Notes: a model not told the origin generated them from the letters alone. A stretch of DNA of 64,000 bases from Polyangium sp. 6x1 (GCF_029946515.1 NZ_JARZHH010000039.1:42459-106458), one strand, 5' to 3'. Positions 51,814-60,747 are shown, counted from the first letter of the stretch. A program made the numbers and translations.

Positions 51814-54800
51814 ATGAGTTCGTCCGTCTCGGAAGAACTGCGGGCCGCACGCGCAGAAGGTATCGTTTCCAGCGCAGAGGCGGACGCGCTGGCCGAAGAG
51901 GCAACGCGCGCCGGCAGGAGCCCGCTCGACCTCTTGCACGAACGCGGCCGGATATCGGCAGAGACCCTCGCTTTCCTTCGAGAGGGGCCTTCCGCCAGGC
52001 CGTTCATCCCCGAGGGCCTGGCGGCGACGCTGCCCGCACCGCCGCGAACCGAGAAGGATCTCGACGCCACCGCCACCATGGCGCCTGCGCCTCCCGCACG
52101 GACGAGCGGCGTGCCAGCCTTCCCCATTGCACGTTGGGATCGCTATGAGCCGGTGCGCTTCCTCGGCCAAGGCGGGATGGGGAAGGTGTTCCTCGCGCGC
52201 GACACGCGCCTGCGACGCGAGGTGGCGATCAAGTTCGTTCACGGCGGCGATCCGGGGGATCTCGCGAGGCTGCTCTCGGAGGCGCGGGCGCAGGCGCGCG
52301 TGGATCACGAGCGGGTGTGCAAGGTCTACGAGGTCGGCGAGGCCTTCGGCCAGGCCTATATCGCCATGCAATACATTGCCGGCGAGACCTCGAGCGCGCT
52401 CGCCAGGACGCTCAGCGTGGAGCAGAAGGCGATGCTCCTGCGTGACGTGGCGCTGGGGCTGCACGAAGCCCATTGCGCCGGCATCATCCACCGCGACGTC
52501 AAGCCTGGGAACATCATGGTGGAGCGCACGGAGGATGGGCGGCTCAAGCCTTATGTGATGGACTTCGGCCTGGCGCGCTCTTTCCAGGAGGGCAACACCG
52601 AGACGGGCACGATCATGGGCACGCTCCATTATATGTCTCCCGAGCAGGCACGTGGCGAGGTCGGCCGTCTCGATCGCCGGGCCGACGTCTACAGCCTGGG
52701 CGCGACCTTGTATTACCTGCTCACGTTCGAGCCACCCGTGCCCGGGGACAACGCGCTCGAAGTTCTCTCCAAGATTGCGGCGGTGGAGCCCCGTCCGCCG
52801 CGCGCGATCGATCCGGACATTCCAGCGGATCTCGAGGCCATTGCACTCAAGTGCCTGGAGAAGGACCGCTCTGCCAGGTACGACTCGGCGCGCGCCGTGG
52901 CCGAGGATCTCGATCGCTTCCTGCGCGGCGATCCCGTGGCAGCGCGGCCCATGCAGGCTTGGTATCGTCTGCGCAAGCGGCTCGTGAAGCACCGGCGCGC
53001 GGCGCTCGCGGTGACGGTGGCCCTCCTTTCGGTGCTGACCGCGCTCGGCTGGGGTGTCACGGCGCGGCGCGAGGCGCAGGCGCGCGAGCGGCTGGCACGG
53101 CGCTTCACGGAGCTCGTCGAGCGGCTCGAGTCCATGTCGCGTTATTCGGCACTCGCCCCCCTGCACGACATCCGTGCGGATCAGGCTGCCATCCGGGCGC
53201 GGATGGAGGATCTCCGGCGCGAGATCGAGAGCGCCGGCCCCCTCGCGGTGGGCCCCGGTCATTACGCGCTGGGGCGCGGCTACCTGGCGCTCGGGGACGA
53301 CGCGAAGGCGCAGGACATGCTCGAATCGGCGTGGCAGCAAGGGTATCGCGAGCCGCGGGCTGCGTACACGCTGGCGCTGGTGCTCGGGCACCTCTATCAA
53401 GAAGAGCTGCGCGAGGTGCAGCGGATCGAGCAGAAAGAGCTGCGCGAGGCCAAAAAGAAGGAGACCGAGCGTCGGTATCGGGATCCGGCGCTCGCCTATC
53501 TCCGGCAGAGCGAGGGCGCGGAGGTGCCGTCGGCGGCGTACATGGCGGCGCTCGTCGCGTTCTATGAAGGGCGCCTGGACGACGCCTTGACCGACCTCGA
53601 CGCCATCGACGGCGATCTTCCCTGGTTTTACGAGGCGCCGGCGCTTCGCGGCGACGTCTTTGCGGCGCGCGCAGAGCGGCGCTGGAGCGAGGGAGATCGA
53701 CCTGGCGCGCTCGCCGATTTCGAGCAGGGTCGCAAAGCGTACGCGGCGGCCGCAGCCATCGGTGAGAGCGTGCCCGCGGTGCACCAGGCGAAGGGGGAGC
53801 TCGAGTACGCGGCGCTGGCCATGGAGATCTACGGGCAGGGCGACGTCGAGCCGCGCTTCGCGCAGGGCCTCGAGGCCGTCGAGAGCGCGCTCGTCGCGCA
53901 GCCTGATCACCCCGCGTCACAGCTCCTCTCGGCGCGCCTGCACCGGCGGCGCGCCGAGCACGGAGCCAACCGCGGCGAAAACGTCGATGACCTCCTCGCG
54001 AAGGCGATCTCGGCGGCAGAGCGCGCCGCCGCCCTCGCACCTGCGAGCACGGCAGCCCGGCTGGAGCTCGGGCGAGCTCACTGGCAGCTCGGTAGCTATC
54101 GTTTGGATCGAAATGAGGATCCGAGCGAACCTCTACGCAAGGCGCTGGAGGTCTTCGAGGGCATCGGGCAGGCGGACCGAGATTATGATTACTACCTCCA
54201 GCTCGGCCTCGTCTTCAAGACCTTCGCCGATCACCAGGACGAGCGTGGCGCGGACTCGCTCGTCGATCGCGGCAAGGCAATCGACGCCTATCGCACGGCG
54301 ATTCGCCTGGACGAGCGGCAGTTCGAGGCATGGGTGAACCTCGGCACCTGTCATCTCATACGCGCCGAGCACCCAAGGGCCAAGGACGCAGGTAAAGATC
54401 TCGAGGAGGCGACGAGGGCGCTCGACAGGGCGAGAGCGATCAATGCCAGCCGCACCGTACCTTATTATTATGGCAGCAAGGCGCACCGCCTCCTCGGCGC
54501 GCGAGCGCGGGCCCACGGCGGCGATCCGCGGCCGGAGCTCACGGCGGCGCTGCAGCAGCTCGAGGCGGGGCTCGCCATCAATCCGAGGCTCCCCCACCTC
54601 CACGACGCGGTCGGGCTCACCCACGTCGAGGAGGCGAGGGCCGCCTGGGATCGCGGCGAGGATCCCGGACCGCTGCTCGCGAAGGCGCGGGCAGCGCACG
54701 AAGAGGCCATTGCGGTGGCCCCGCAGCAGGTCCTCGGTCACTTGAACCTGGGGTGGGCGTTGTTGCTGGGCGCGCGCTTCGAATCCGCTCGCGGGCGAGA

Positions 54801-55470
54801 TCCGCGGCCGAGCGTGCGTATGGCCGAGGCCGCGCTGAAGAAGGCGCTGGAGCAGGCCTCCGAGCTGGTCGAGGCGTGGGGAAACCTCGCCATGGCGCGC
54901 TCGATCGAGGGGGCTTACGAGCTCGAGCAGGGGCGGGATCCGCGGTCGATCCTCACCTCGGCCGAAGCGGCGCTCGAGCAGGCGCTCCGGCGCAACCCCA
55001 ACGACGCGCAATCGCATTTGATCCAGGGAGAGGTGCGCGCCACGCGCGCCCTCTGGGAGAGCCGAAAAAACCTGGACGAGGCGATGTTCGAGGCGGCCCG
55101 GGAGGAGTACCAGAGGGCCGTCGAGCTCTCGCCCGATGAGCAGGACTATCGCCTCGCCTTTGGCCGATTCTGCCTGGCGTGGGCGCGCGTGCAAAAGGAC
55201 GCATCCCGCGATCCAGATCCCGCGCTGCGCTGCGGCCTCGATCAAGTGAAGCAGGTGCTCGACGCGCGCCCGTCTTTTTTGGATGCGGTGGCGCTACGCG
55301 CGGATCTCCTCCTCGCTCAGGCAGAGGCGGCGGACGGGCGCGGGGCACGGGGCGAGCTTGCGGAGAAGGCCCTTGCCGATTTCACCAGGGCCCTCGCGGG
55401 CAATCCCAACCTCGAGCATGCTTTTCGAGGGCGGGCCACGCTGGCGCAGAGGCTCGCTGCGGCGCGCTGA
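51814..55470 (+). CDS. Membrane-anchored Ser/Thr protein kinase with TPR domain
   Basis: 1218 residues. N-terminal ~100 residues Ala/Glu-rich, then the kinase domain (G-loop LGQGGMGKV ~118-126, K140, HRDVKPGN with D228, DFG 250-252, GTLHYMSPEQ). A transmembrane helix (ALAVTVALLSVLTALGWGV) near 395-413 separates it from a long extracytoplasmic TPR array (GHYALGRGYLALGDDAKAQDMLESAWQQG ...; ELVEAWGNLAMARSIEG). It probably reads an extracellular or envelope cue. It could act with the FHA-type activator at 56253 (inference from position). Confidence 0.9.
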   Translation: MSSSVSEELRAARAEGIVSSAEADALAEEATRAGRSPLDLLHERGRISAETLAFLREGPSARPFIPEGLAATLPAPPRTEKDLDATATMAPAPPARTSGVPAFPIARWDRYEPVRFLGQGGMGKVFLARDTRLRREVAIKFVHGGDPGDLARLLSEARAQARVDHERVCKVYEVGEAFGQAYIAMQYIAGETSSALARTLSVEQKAMLLRDVALGLHEAHCAGIIHRDVKPGNIMVERTEDGRLKPYVMDFGLARSFQEGNTETGTIMGTLHYMSPEQARGEVGRLDRRADVYSLGATLYYLLTFEPPVPGDNALEVLSKIAAVEPRPPRAIDPDIPADLEAIALKCLEKDRSARYDSARAVAEDLDRFLRGDPVAARPMQAWYRLRKRLVKHRRAALAVTVALLSVLTALGWGVTARREAQARERLARRFTELVERLESMSRYSALAPLHDIRADQAAIRARMEDLRREIESAGPLAVGPGHYALGRGYLALGDDAKAQDMLESAWQQGYREPRAAYTLALVLGHLYQEELREVQRIEQKELREAKKKETERRYRDPALAYLRQSEGAEVPSAAYMAALVAFYEGRLDDALTDLDAIDGDLPWFYEAPALRGDVFAARAERRWSEGDRPGALADFEQGRKAYAAAAAIGESVPAVHQAKGELEYAALAMEIYGQGDVEPRFAQGLEAVESALVAQPDHPASQLLSARLHRRRAEHGANRGENVDDLLAKAISAAERAAALAPASTAARLELGRAHWQLGSYRLDRNEDPSEPLRKALEVFEGIGQADRDYDYYLQLGLVFKTFADHQDERGADSLVDRGKAIDAYRTAIRLDERQFEAWVNLGTCHLIRAEHPRAKDAGKDLEEATRALDRARAINASRTVPYYYGSKAHRLLGARARAHGGDPRPELTAALQQLEAGLAINPRLPHLHDAVGLTHVEEARAAWDRGEDPGPLLAKARAAHEEAIAVAPQQVLGHLNLGWALLLGARFESARGRDPRPSVRMAEAALKKALEQASELVEAWGNLAMARSIEGAYELEQGRDPRSILTSAEAALEQALRRNPNDAQSHLIQGEVRATRALWESRKNLDEAMFEAAREEYQRAVELSPDEQDYRLAFGRFCLAWARVQKDASRDPDPALRCGLDQVKQVLDARPSFLDAVALRADLLLAQAEAADGRGARGELAEKALADFTRALAGNPNLEHAFRGRATLAQRLAAAR

Positions 55471-55497
55471 CGGCGAGCTGCCCCGGCGGCCACCGCA

Positions 55498-56112
55498 TCA
55501 TTTGGTGACGTTGATCTTTGCCTCCTTGGGTAGGCCGTCGTCGCAGCGGAGGGAGACGTTCGGAACCACCTTGAAGACCATGGTGCTGCCGTCGTCATTA
55601 CTGATTTGAACGACGTGCTCGCTGGGGATGATTACAGAATCGCCGCCGAACAGCAGGTGTCCTGCAATGCCAGACTCGCGAACAACTGCTGCACTCGTCG
55701 GTCCGCTCGCTTCGCGCCGAACAAAGCACACGATATCGCCGCAACGGACATCCAGCCAACCCGGGGATACTCCGCAACTGTCGAACTCGAGATTGACCCG
55801 CTGCGGGGTGACATTGATCGTGGTACGCACGTCGCCGACGCTGAGGGTGAAGACGTTGTCGCCGGAGCTCCCGTCGCTGATCCGTGCGCCGACGCTGACC
55901 GTATATGTCGAGCCGATGCTGCAGGTCGTAGCTCCGCAGAGGGACGACGCGGTGACATCCGTCGCCACCGTGTCGACATCGACGGCCACGGTGGTGGTCG
56001 GGTTGGGAGGATCCGTGGGGTGAGGCGAGAAGGTGATCTCGTCGCCGAAATGGACGGACGCGGGCACGCCGCTCAAACCCTTGGGAGACACGTAGATGGT
56101 ATGGCTTGCCAT
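55498..56112 (-). CDS. Hypothetical beta-sandwich protein, predicted sigma-54 target
   Basis: About 204 residues from the ATG at 56112. Two consecutive Ig/cupredoxin-like halves: IYVSPKGLSGVPASVHFGDEITFSPHP ... VDTVATDVTASSLCGATTCSIGSTYTVSVG and RVNLEFDSCGVSPGWLDVRCGDIVCFVRREASG. No signal peptide is visible. It lies just downstream of the FHA-type activator and has its own sigma-54-like promoter (56147) with a 21-bp-spaced palindrome pair upstream. An ATG at 56133 is possible. Function unknown. Confidence 0.68.
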   Translation of the reverse strand: MASHTIYVSPKGLSGVPASVHFGDEITFSPHPTDPPNPTTTVAVDVDTVATDVTASSLCGATTCSIGSTYTVSVGARISDGSSGDNVFTLSVGDVRTTINVTPQRVNLEFDSCGVSPGWLDVRCGDIVCFVRREASGPTSAAVVRESGIAGHLLFGGDSVIIPSEHVVQISNDDGSTMVFKVVPNVSLRCDDGLPKEAKINVTK

Positions 56113-56146
56113 GGTGTAGTTCTTTTCGCGCATGCGCCGGACGCCC

Positions 56147-56162
56147 AGCAACCATCGTGCCG
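56147..56162 (-). promoter_or_regulatory. Sigma-54 promoter for the 55498 gene
   Basis: Minus strand CGGCACGATGGTTGCT: it matches GGCACG-N4-TTGCT in full and differs from the consensus only at the first T. The -12 C at 56148 predicts a start near 56136, 24 bases before the ATG. The palindrome pair at 56211-56243 is centred about 91 bases upstream. Confidence 0.73.
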
Positions 56163-56210
56163 CGACTCCGAGCGGTTCTTCCAGGCGTATCTCCTGGAGA
56201 TCTCCTCGCC

Positions 56211-56243
56211 TCGACGCGTCGAAGGTTTCGCTCGACACGTCGA
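56211..56243. promoter_or_regulatory. Tandem palindromes, candidate binding sites of the FHA-type activator
   Basis: TCGACGCGTCGA (56211-56222) is a perfect 12-base palindrome; TCGACACGTCGA (56232-56243) differs from it by one base. Starts are 21 bases apart. They lie in the gap between the activator gene and its downstream neighbour. The same palindrome recurs twice upstream of the activator gene (57869 and 57916). Confidence 0.68.
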
Positions 56244-56252
56244 CCCGCCTCC

Positions 56253-57821
56253 TCAGCCGAGCTTCAGCTCCTTGAGCCGCCGCGTCAGCGCCCGCTTCGA
56301 CACCTTCAGGTGCTGTGCCATCGCGTCGAGGTCACCCTGGTAGGCGTGATGGGCGCCCGTGATCTCCTCCGCGCTCAGATCCCCCGCCGTGCGGATGCTC
56401 GGGCTCCTGTCGATGAGATCGTAGATGGAAGGGCGCGGGATCCCTAGCCGATCGGCCGCCGCCTTCAGATCCCACTTGCTCTCCGCGAGCGCGGCCACGA
56501 GCTCGGCCTCGCTCACCTCGGAGGGCTTGCGGCGCGGGGCGGAGGCCTGCGGCGGGACGTCCACGAGGCGGCCTACGACAGGCGGCACGAAGTCGAGCTC
56601 CTCCGCGAGCCGCGCGTCGAGCTTCAACTGGGGCTCTCCGCGGCTCGATATCACGAGCCGGCGGGTGATGTTGTGGAGCTGCCGGATATTGCCCGGCCAG
56701 GCATGGCACAGGAGGCGAACGGCGAGCGGCGTGGGGAGCCAGGGGGCGGCCCGGGGATCCTCCGGCGAGAGGCGGTGCGCCTCGCCCATGGCCGAGAGCT
56801 CCTCGCGCGCGAAGTGATGAAAGAGCGCGCCGATGTCCTCGCGGCGCTCGCGCAGAGGCGGCACGTGAATCTCGTAACCCGCGAGGCGGTGCAGGAGCGG
56901 CGCCTTGAAGCGCCCGTCACGGAGGTGCTGCTCCAGATGGGCGTCGGTGGCCGCAAGGAGGCGAACGTCGACGGCGACGGGCCTGTCCGCGCCCATGGGG
57001 TACAGCTCGCCCGTCTCGAGCACCCGGAGCAGCATGACCTGCACCTCCGGCGAGGCCTCGCCGATCTCGTCGAGGAACAACGTGCCCCCGTGCGCGGCGC
57101 GAAAGAGGCCCTCGCGATCGCGGGTCGCGCCGGTGTACGAGCCCCGCTGCGCCCCGAACAGGTCCGCGACCGCGGTCTCGCGCGGGAGCGCGCCGAGGTT
57201 GACGCTCACGAATGGCTTGTGTCGGCGCGGCCCACGCGTATGCACCGCGCGCGCGACGAGCTCCTTGCCGGTGCCGGTCTCGCCGCGGATCAGCACCGGC
57301 ACGTGGAGGTCGGCGATGCGCTCGATCTGCTGTCGAACTCCACAGACGCCCGCGCTCTGTCCCACCATGCCGAGCATGTCGGTGATGCCAAATGGCTCGG
57401 GGGGCGCGTGATGCAAGAGCAGCGTGACGCGATCCTCGAGCTCGATGGGCACGCCGCGCTCGACCTCCTCGGGCCCGAACGTGACGGGGCCGTACACCGG
57501 CGCGCCGCGAGCGGCGACCCGCGTTCCATCCCCCGCAGGGACAAGCACGACCCCGCCGCTCGCTGCGGGCGAAAGGTGGATCGGCCTGCGGCTGAGGAAT
57601 GGATCCGCGAGCGGCGCGCCCAGCGCGTGCCCCGCCCGCACGAAGTCCGGCTCGCGGCGAGACAGCAAAGCCTCGCGCCCGACGGCGACCGCGGTGAGGA
57701 GGGCACGCTCGCCGGCGCGCCCGGCGAGCGGGTGAGAGGCAATCGTGAGGGCCGGGACGACGCTCGGCGCGAGGGGAGCACCCCTCGCGTGACGGCTCAG
57801 CGTGGACGAGTTCTCGGCCAT
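56253..57821 (-). CDS. Sigma-54-dependent transcriptional activator with FHA-like N-terminus
   Basis: 522 residues. No receiver domain; the first ~140 residues look FHA-like (GREALLSRREPDFV ... DPFLSRRPIHLSPA ... RVAARGAPV), suggesting binding of phosphothreonine. AAA+ domain: Walker A GETGTGKE (180-187), sigma-54 loop GSYTGA (227-232) instead of GAFTGA. The C-terminus has two FIS-type helix-turn-helix segments in a row (ESKWDLKAAADRLGIPRPSI and YQGDLDAMAQHLKVSKRALT), which is unusual. Its likely sites are the TCGACGCGTCGA palindromes next to it. The kinase at 51814 is a possible partner (inference). Confidence 0.9.
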   Translation of the reverse strand: MAENSSTLSRHARGAPLAPSVVPALTIASHPLAGRAGERALLTAVAVGREALLSRREPDFVRAGHALGAPLADPFLSRRPIHLSPAASGGVVLVPAGDGTRVAARGAPVYGPVTFGPEEVERGVPIELEDRVTLLLHHAPPEPFGITDMLGMVGQSAGVCGVRQQIERIADLHVPVLIRGETGTGKELVARAVHTRGPRRHKPFVSVNLGALPRETAVADLFGAQRGSYTGATRDREGLFRAAHGGTLFLDEIGEASPEVQVMLLRVLETGELYPMGADRPVAVDVRLLAATDAHLEQHLRDGRFKAPLLHRLAGYEIHVPPLRERREDIGALFHHFAREELSAMGEAHRLSPEDPRAAPWLPTPLAVRLLCHAWPGNIRQLHNITRRLVISSRGEPQLKLDARLAEELDFVPPVVGRLVDVPPQASAPRRKPSEVSEAELVAALAESKWDLKAAADRLGIPRPSIYDLIDRSPSIRTAGDLSAEEITGAHHAYQGDLDAMAQHLKVSKRALTRRLKELKLG

Positions 57822-57868
57822 GAGGACCCGGAGTGTACCCCAGGAGGAGGCGTCCAGGGTTCGTCCGC

Positions 57869-57927
57869 TCGACGCGTCGACGCGCGCCGTCGACGCGCGC
57901 CGTCGACGCGCGCCGTCGACGCGTCGA
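57869..57927. promoter_or_regulatory. Palindrome cluster with 13-bp tandem repeats upstream of the activator gene
   Basis: TCGACGCGTCGA occurs at 57869-57880 and 57916-57927. Between them TCGACGCG half-like copies start at 57890 and 57903, so starts run 57869, 57890 (21 bp), 57903 (13 bp) and 57916 (13 bp). The cluster is 48 bases upstream of the activator start (minus strand) and 127 bases upstream of the 58054 sigma-54 box (plus strand). It probably serves autoregulation, activation of the 58141 gene, or both. Confidence 0.6.
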
Positions 57928-58053
57928 GCCGACCTGTCGGGGTCGAAATCGAGGGGGCCGTCGCGCACGCGTGACGGCCGACAGCGCCGCGCGCCGGCCT
58001 GAGGTTCGTCATGTCGCCGCAATACACCGCCGGCGAATGCGGCGACCTCGGGC

Positions 58054-58069
58054 TGGCACGCCGGCTGCT
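58054..58069 (+). promoter_or_regulatory. Sigma-54 promoter for the 58141 gene
   Basis: TGGCACGCCGGCTGCT matches TGGCACG-N5-TGCT with GG and GC 12 bases apart. The -12 C at 58068 predicts a start near 58080, 61 bases before the GTG. The palindrome cluster at 57869-57927 lies about 150-210 bases upstream, within reach of an enhancer-binding protein. Confidence 0.72.
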
Positions 58070-58140
58070 CTAAGGGTCTTCGCCGCTCGACGGGCCCTCC
58101 GGGGCCCGAGGACGCGCCGACAACACAAGGGAGATTGCCC

Positions 58141-59274
58141 GTGAAGACCATCCTGACCTCGAAGCCGAACCATTACCTCGCTGCTGTCCTCAGCCTGCTC
58201 GCGCTCGCCACGCCGGGTTGCGTGGTCGACGCCGACGAGGACGGCGCCCTCGGCGCTGCTGACGACATCCGTGATCTCGTCGAGCCCGCCGAGCGGAAGC
58301 CGGTCCCGGTGCGTCCGCCGCTCGCGCCCAACGTGATCACCGACGCCGAGCTGCCCGAAAAGCCGGAGCACGACAAGAAATCGAACCCGGCGAGCTCGCT
58401 CTCCGGCTGGACCGTGAACCTGACCGCCACCCCGGACACGCTGTGGCCGACGGAATGGAGCAAGCTGAGGGCCACCACGAACAACCAGCTCGGGCCGACG
58501 CCGTATTACCTGGCCATTTACGACAACAGCACCGGCGCGCGTCTCGCGGCCTGCGGCTACGACACGTTCTGCGAGTTCTGGGTGAGCAAGCCCAACGTGT
58601 CCTGGGGAAGCTACACGGCGTATGTCCAGAGATATGACGCCACCGACACGCAGGCCGAATCGCCGTACAAGCTCGTGGAGTGGCACGGCGCGAATCTCGA
58701 TATCTCGGCGACGCAAAACACGGTCGGGATCGGGGCGAGCACCACCATCACCGCGACCGCGAGCTGGGACGTCGGACCCTCGCCGTTCTACATCCTGATC
58801 TTCGATGTCACGACCGGCACCCTGCTCGAGCACTGCGGCATTGGCAGCTCGTGCGGCGTCACGGTCAGCGAGGGCGCGGCGACCACGCACGCTTACCAGG
58901 CATTCCTGGCCCCGTACGGGGCGTCCCTCCCGCTGGCCGGCGTGCAGGAGGCGACGGCGAAGACCTACGTCACCTGGTCGGACAGCGGGTACTCGCTCAG
59001 CCTGGGCACGCCCGTGCTCCAGGGCTCGGCCGAGACCGTGACCGTCACCTCCAACATCAACGTCGTCAAAACGCCGTACTGGATCCAGCTCTTCAGCGAC
59101 TGGGGCACCCGCCTCGGTTCGTGCAAGTCCGGCGCGACCTGCACCCTGACCTACCCGGCCGCCGGGACGTACAGGAACCTCTTCGCGTTCATCTCAGCCG
59201 ACGACGCGAATCTGCTGCCCGCCGACATCCAGGCGTCATCCAACAAAGTGCGCTCCCCGCTCTACATCCCTTGA
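58141..59274 (+). CDS. Lipoprotein with three repeated beta-sandwich domains
   Basis: 377 residues, GTG start with AAGGGAG upstream. Signal ends ATPGCVVD (lipobox). After an acidic linker come three similar ~90-residue units, each with a strand pattern like WTVNLTATPDTLWPTEWSKL ... GPTPYYLAIYDNSTGARLAACGYDTFC: (1) PYYLAIYD...CGYDTFC, (2) PFYILIFD...CGIGSSC, (3) PYWIQLFS...CKSGATC. Each carries a conserved Cys pair. Probably an exposed surface protein. Predicted to be under sigma-54 control. Confidence 0.78.
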   Translation: MKTILTSKPNHYLAAVLSLLALATPGCVVDADEDGALGAADDIRDLVEPAERKPVPVRPPLAPNVITDAELPEKPEHDKKSNPASSLSGWTVNLTATPDTLWPTEWSKLRATTNNQLGPTPYYLAIYDNSTGARLAACGYDTFCEFWVSKPNVSWGSYTAYVQRYDATDTQAESPYKLVEWHGANLDISATQNTVGIGASTTITATASWDVGPSPFYILIFDVTTGTLLEHCGIGSSCGVTVSEGAATTHAYQAFLAPYGASLPLAGVQEATAKTYVTWSDSGYSLSLGTPVLQGSAETVTVTSNINVVKTPYWIQLFSDWGTRLGSCKSGATCTLTYPAAGTYRNLFAFISADDANLLPADIQASSNKVRSPLYIP

Positions 59275-59391
59275 GCGCCCAAGTTGCCAGCTCGACAGGG
59301 CCCCCCACGCGCAACGCTCATGTGGGCGCTGCTTCGGCTCCGGGGGGGCCCAAAGGGCGGCCACGGGGCCCGAACGGCCGGTTTGGCGCGG

Positions 59392-59817
59392 CTATTCAGG
59401 CGGCGGGCCCGGCGGCGGGCCTGGCGGCGGCGGGAAGCCGCCGTGCGGCCTTCGCTTGCGCTTGTCGTTGAACTCCTGGAACCGCACGCGCTGCGAGGCG
59501 TCGAGGACCTCGACGATCCGATCGTCCGTGCTCTTGCGCAGCGTTTCGAGTCCGTCACGACAAGGCTTCATCGTGCGCTCGAGCTCGTCGTCGGTCTCGC
59601 GGAAGATGGCCTCGACCTTGGTCACTTGATCGGCCGTGAGGTCGAGGTGCCGGCGCATGGACTCGACGCGCAGGTGCGTGCGGACCTCGCCCGGGGGGCC
59701 GCCGAAGCGGGAGCGGAGGTCCTGGAGCATGTACGCGCGCATCGCGCCCGCGCCGGCGACGCCGCCGAGCACGAACACGCCCGCGAGCACGAAGGCGGGG
59801 AGCAGGCGGGATTTCAT
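59392..59817 (-). CDS. Membrane-anchored Spy/CpxP-fold protein (CnrX-like sensor candidate)
   Basis: 141 residues. N-terminal anchor (LLPAFVLAGVFVLGGVAGAGAM), then a helical hairpin domain with LDLTADQVTKVEAIFRETDDELERTMKPCRDGLETLRKSTDDRIVEVLDASQRVRFQEF, matching the Spy/CpxP/RcnX fold, and a Pro-rich tail. CnrX of Cupriavidus is a sensor of this fold that works with a membrane anti-sigma factor; size and order here fit. Its ATG overlaps the stop of the anti-sigma gene by 4 bases. Metal sensing is inference. Confidence 0.8.
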   Translation of the reverse strand: MKSRLLPAFVLAGVFVLGGVAGAGAMRAYMLQDLRSRFGGPPGEVRTHLRVESMRRHLDLTADQVTKVEAIFRETDDELERTMKPCRDGLETLRKSTDDRIVEVLDASQRVRFQEFNDKRKRRPHGGFPPPPGPPPGPPPE

Positions 59818-60200
59818 TCGTATACCTCGACGGAGGCCACGGACTCGAGGACGACCGAATCGTAGCCTGTCTCGGCCGTCCGCGAGAGCCAGAGGCCGAG
59901 GACCGCAGCCGCCGCGGCGCCGATCAGCGCGAACCGGCCGAACCGGACGACGCCGGACGACCAGGCCGGTTCGCCCGGACGCGCGCCACTCGCGGCGCCG
60001 ATCGCGCCCATCACGGACGACACGAAAGCCTCGCTCGGAGCGAGATCCAAGGTCTCCTTCGTGATCCGCGCGAGGCGATCGTCCGGAGGCACGATCGCGA
60101 GGAGCACGGCGTCGGTGAGCTCGTCCGTCGGGCGCAGATCGTCCGTGGCGCGGGCGAGCGCGGCGAGATTCAAAAGCGGATCCTGTTCACGCTCGGCCAT
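59814..60200 (-). CDS. Putative membrane anti-sigma factor
   Basis: 128 residues. N-terminal cytoplasmic helical region (PLLNLAALARATDDLRPTDELTDAVLLAIV), one transmembrane helix (FGRFALIGAAAAAVLGLWL), and a short periplasmic tail (SVVLESVASVEVYE). No zinc motif. It overlaps the ECF sigma gene by 14 bases and the Spy-like gene by 4, the order sigma - anti-sigma - sensor. CnrY-like function is proposed from context. Confidence 0.72.
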   Translation of the reverse strand: MAEREQDPLLNLAALARATDDLRPTDELTDAVLLAIVPPDDRLARITKETLDLAPSEAFVSSVMGAIGAASGARPGEPAWSSGVVRFGRFALIGAAAAAVLGLWLSRTAETGYDSVVLESVASVEVYE

Positions 60201-60735
60201 CGGACACCTCCCCCGCCTCGGTCTTCGTGCGGAGCGCGGCCCTCGCTCGCACGAGGCGCTGCTCGAGCGCCCCTTCGCTGCATCCGAGCGCCTCGGCGGC
60301 CTCCTTCGCCGAGAGCCCCTCCACGGTCACGAGCACGAGGGCCGCCCGATCTTGTGGCTGGAGGGCCTTGAGCATCACGTCGAGCTCGGTCAAGGCGACG
60401 CGCGCCTCGGCCCGCACGAGCCCGTCGAAGCGGGGCTCGCGCGTGTCCTCGGCGGGACGCTCGCGCCGCTTGCGGAGGAGGTCGACGCACGCGTTCGTCA
60501 CGATCCGGTAGAGCCAGGTCTCAATCTTGGCGCGGCCGTCGTAACGGCCCTCCGAGAGGGCACGGAAGGCGCTGGAGTACGCGTCCTGGAGCGCGTCCTC
60601 GGCGTCGGCGAGGTTGCCGACGAGGCGCGCCGCGAGCCGGTAGAGCGGCACGCGCGTGTGGTCGACGATCGGCCGAAAGGCTGCCACGTCTCCACCAGCC
60701 ACGCGCGCTGCGACGAGCCTCAGATCGACGGACAT
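60187..60735 (-). CDS. ECF sigma factor
   Basis: 182 residues. Region 2: PLYRLAARLVGNLADAEDALQDAYSSAFRAL; GRAKIETWLYRIVTNACVDLLRKRR. Region 4: LQPQDRAALVLVTVEGLSAKEAAEALGCSEGALEQRLVRARAAL. Together with the overlapping anti-sigma gene and the Spy-fold gene it forms a CnrYXH-like unit. A second Spy/CpxP-like gene lies 12 bases upstream on the same strand. Confidence 0.9.
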   Translation of the reverse strand: MSVDLRLVAARVAGGDVAAFRPIVDHTRVPLYRLAARLVGNLADAEDALQDAYSSAFRALSEGRYDGRAKIETWLYRIVTNACVDLLRKRRERPAEDTREPRFDGLVRAEARVALTELDVMLKALQPQDRAALVLVTVEGLSAKEAAEALGCSEGALEQRLVRARAALRTKTEAGEVSDGRA

Positions 60736-60747
60736 GCGTGCCGGACT

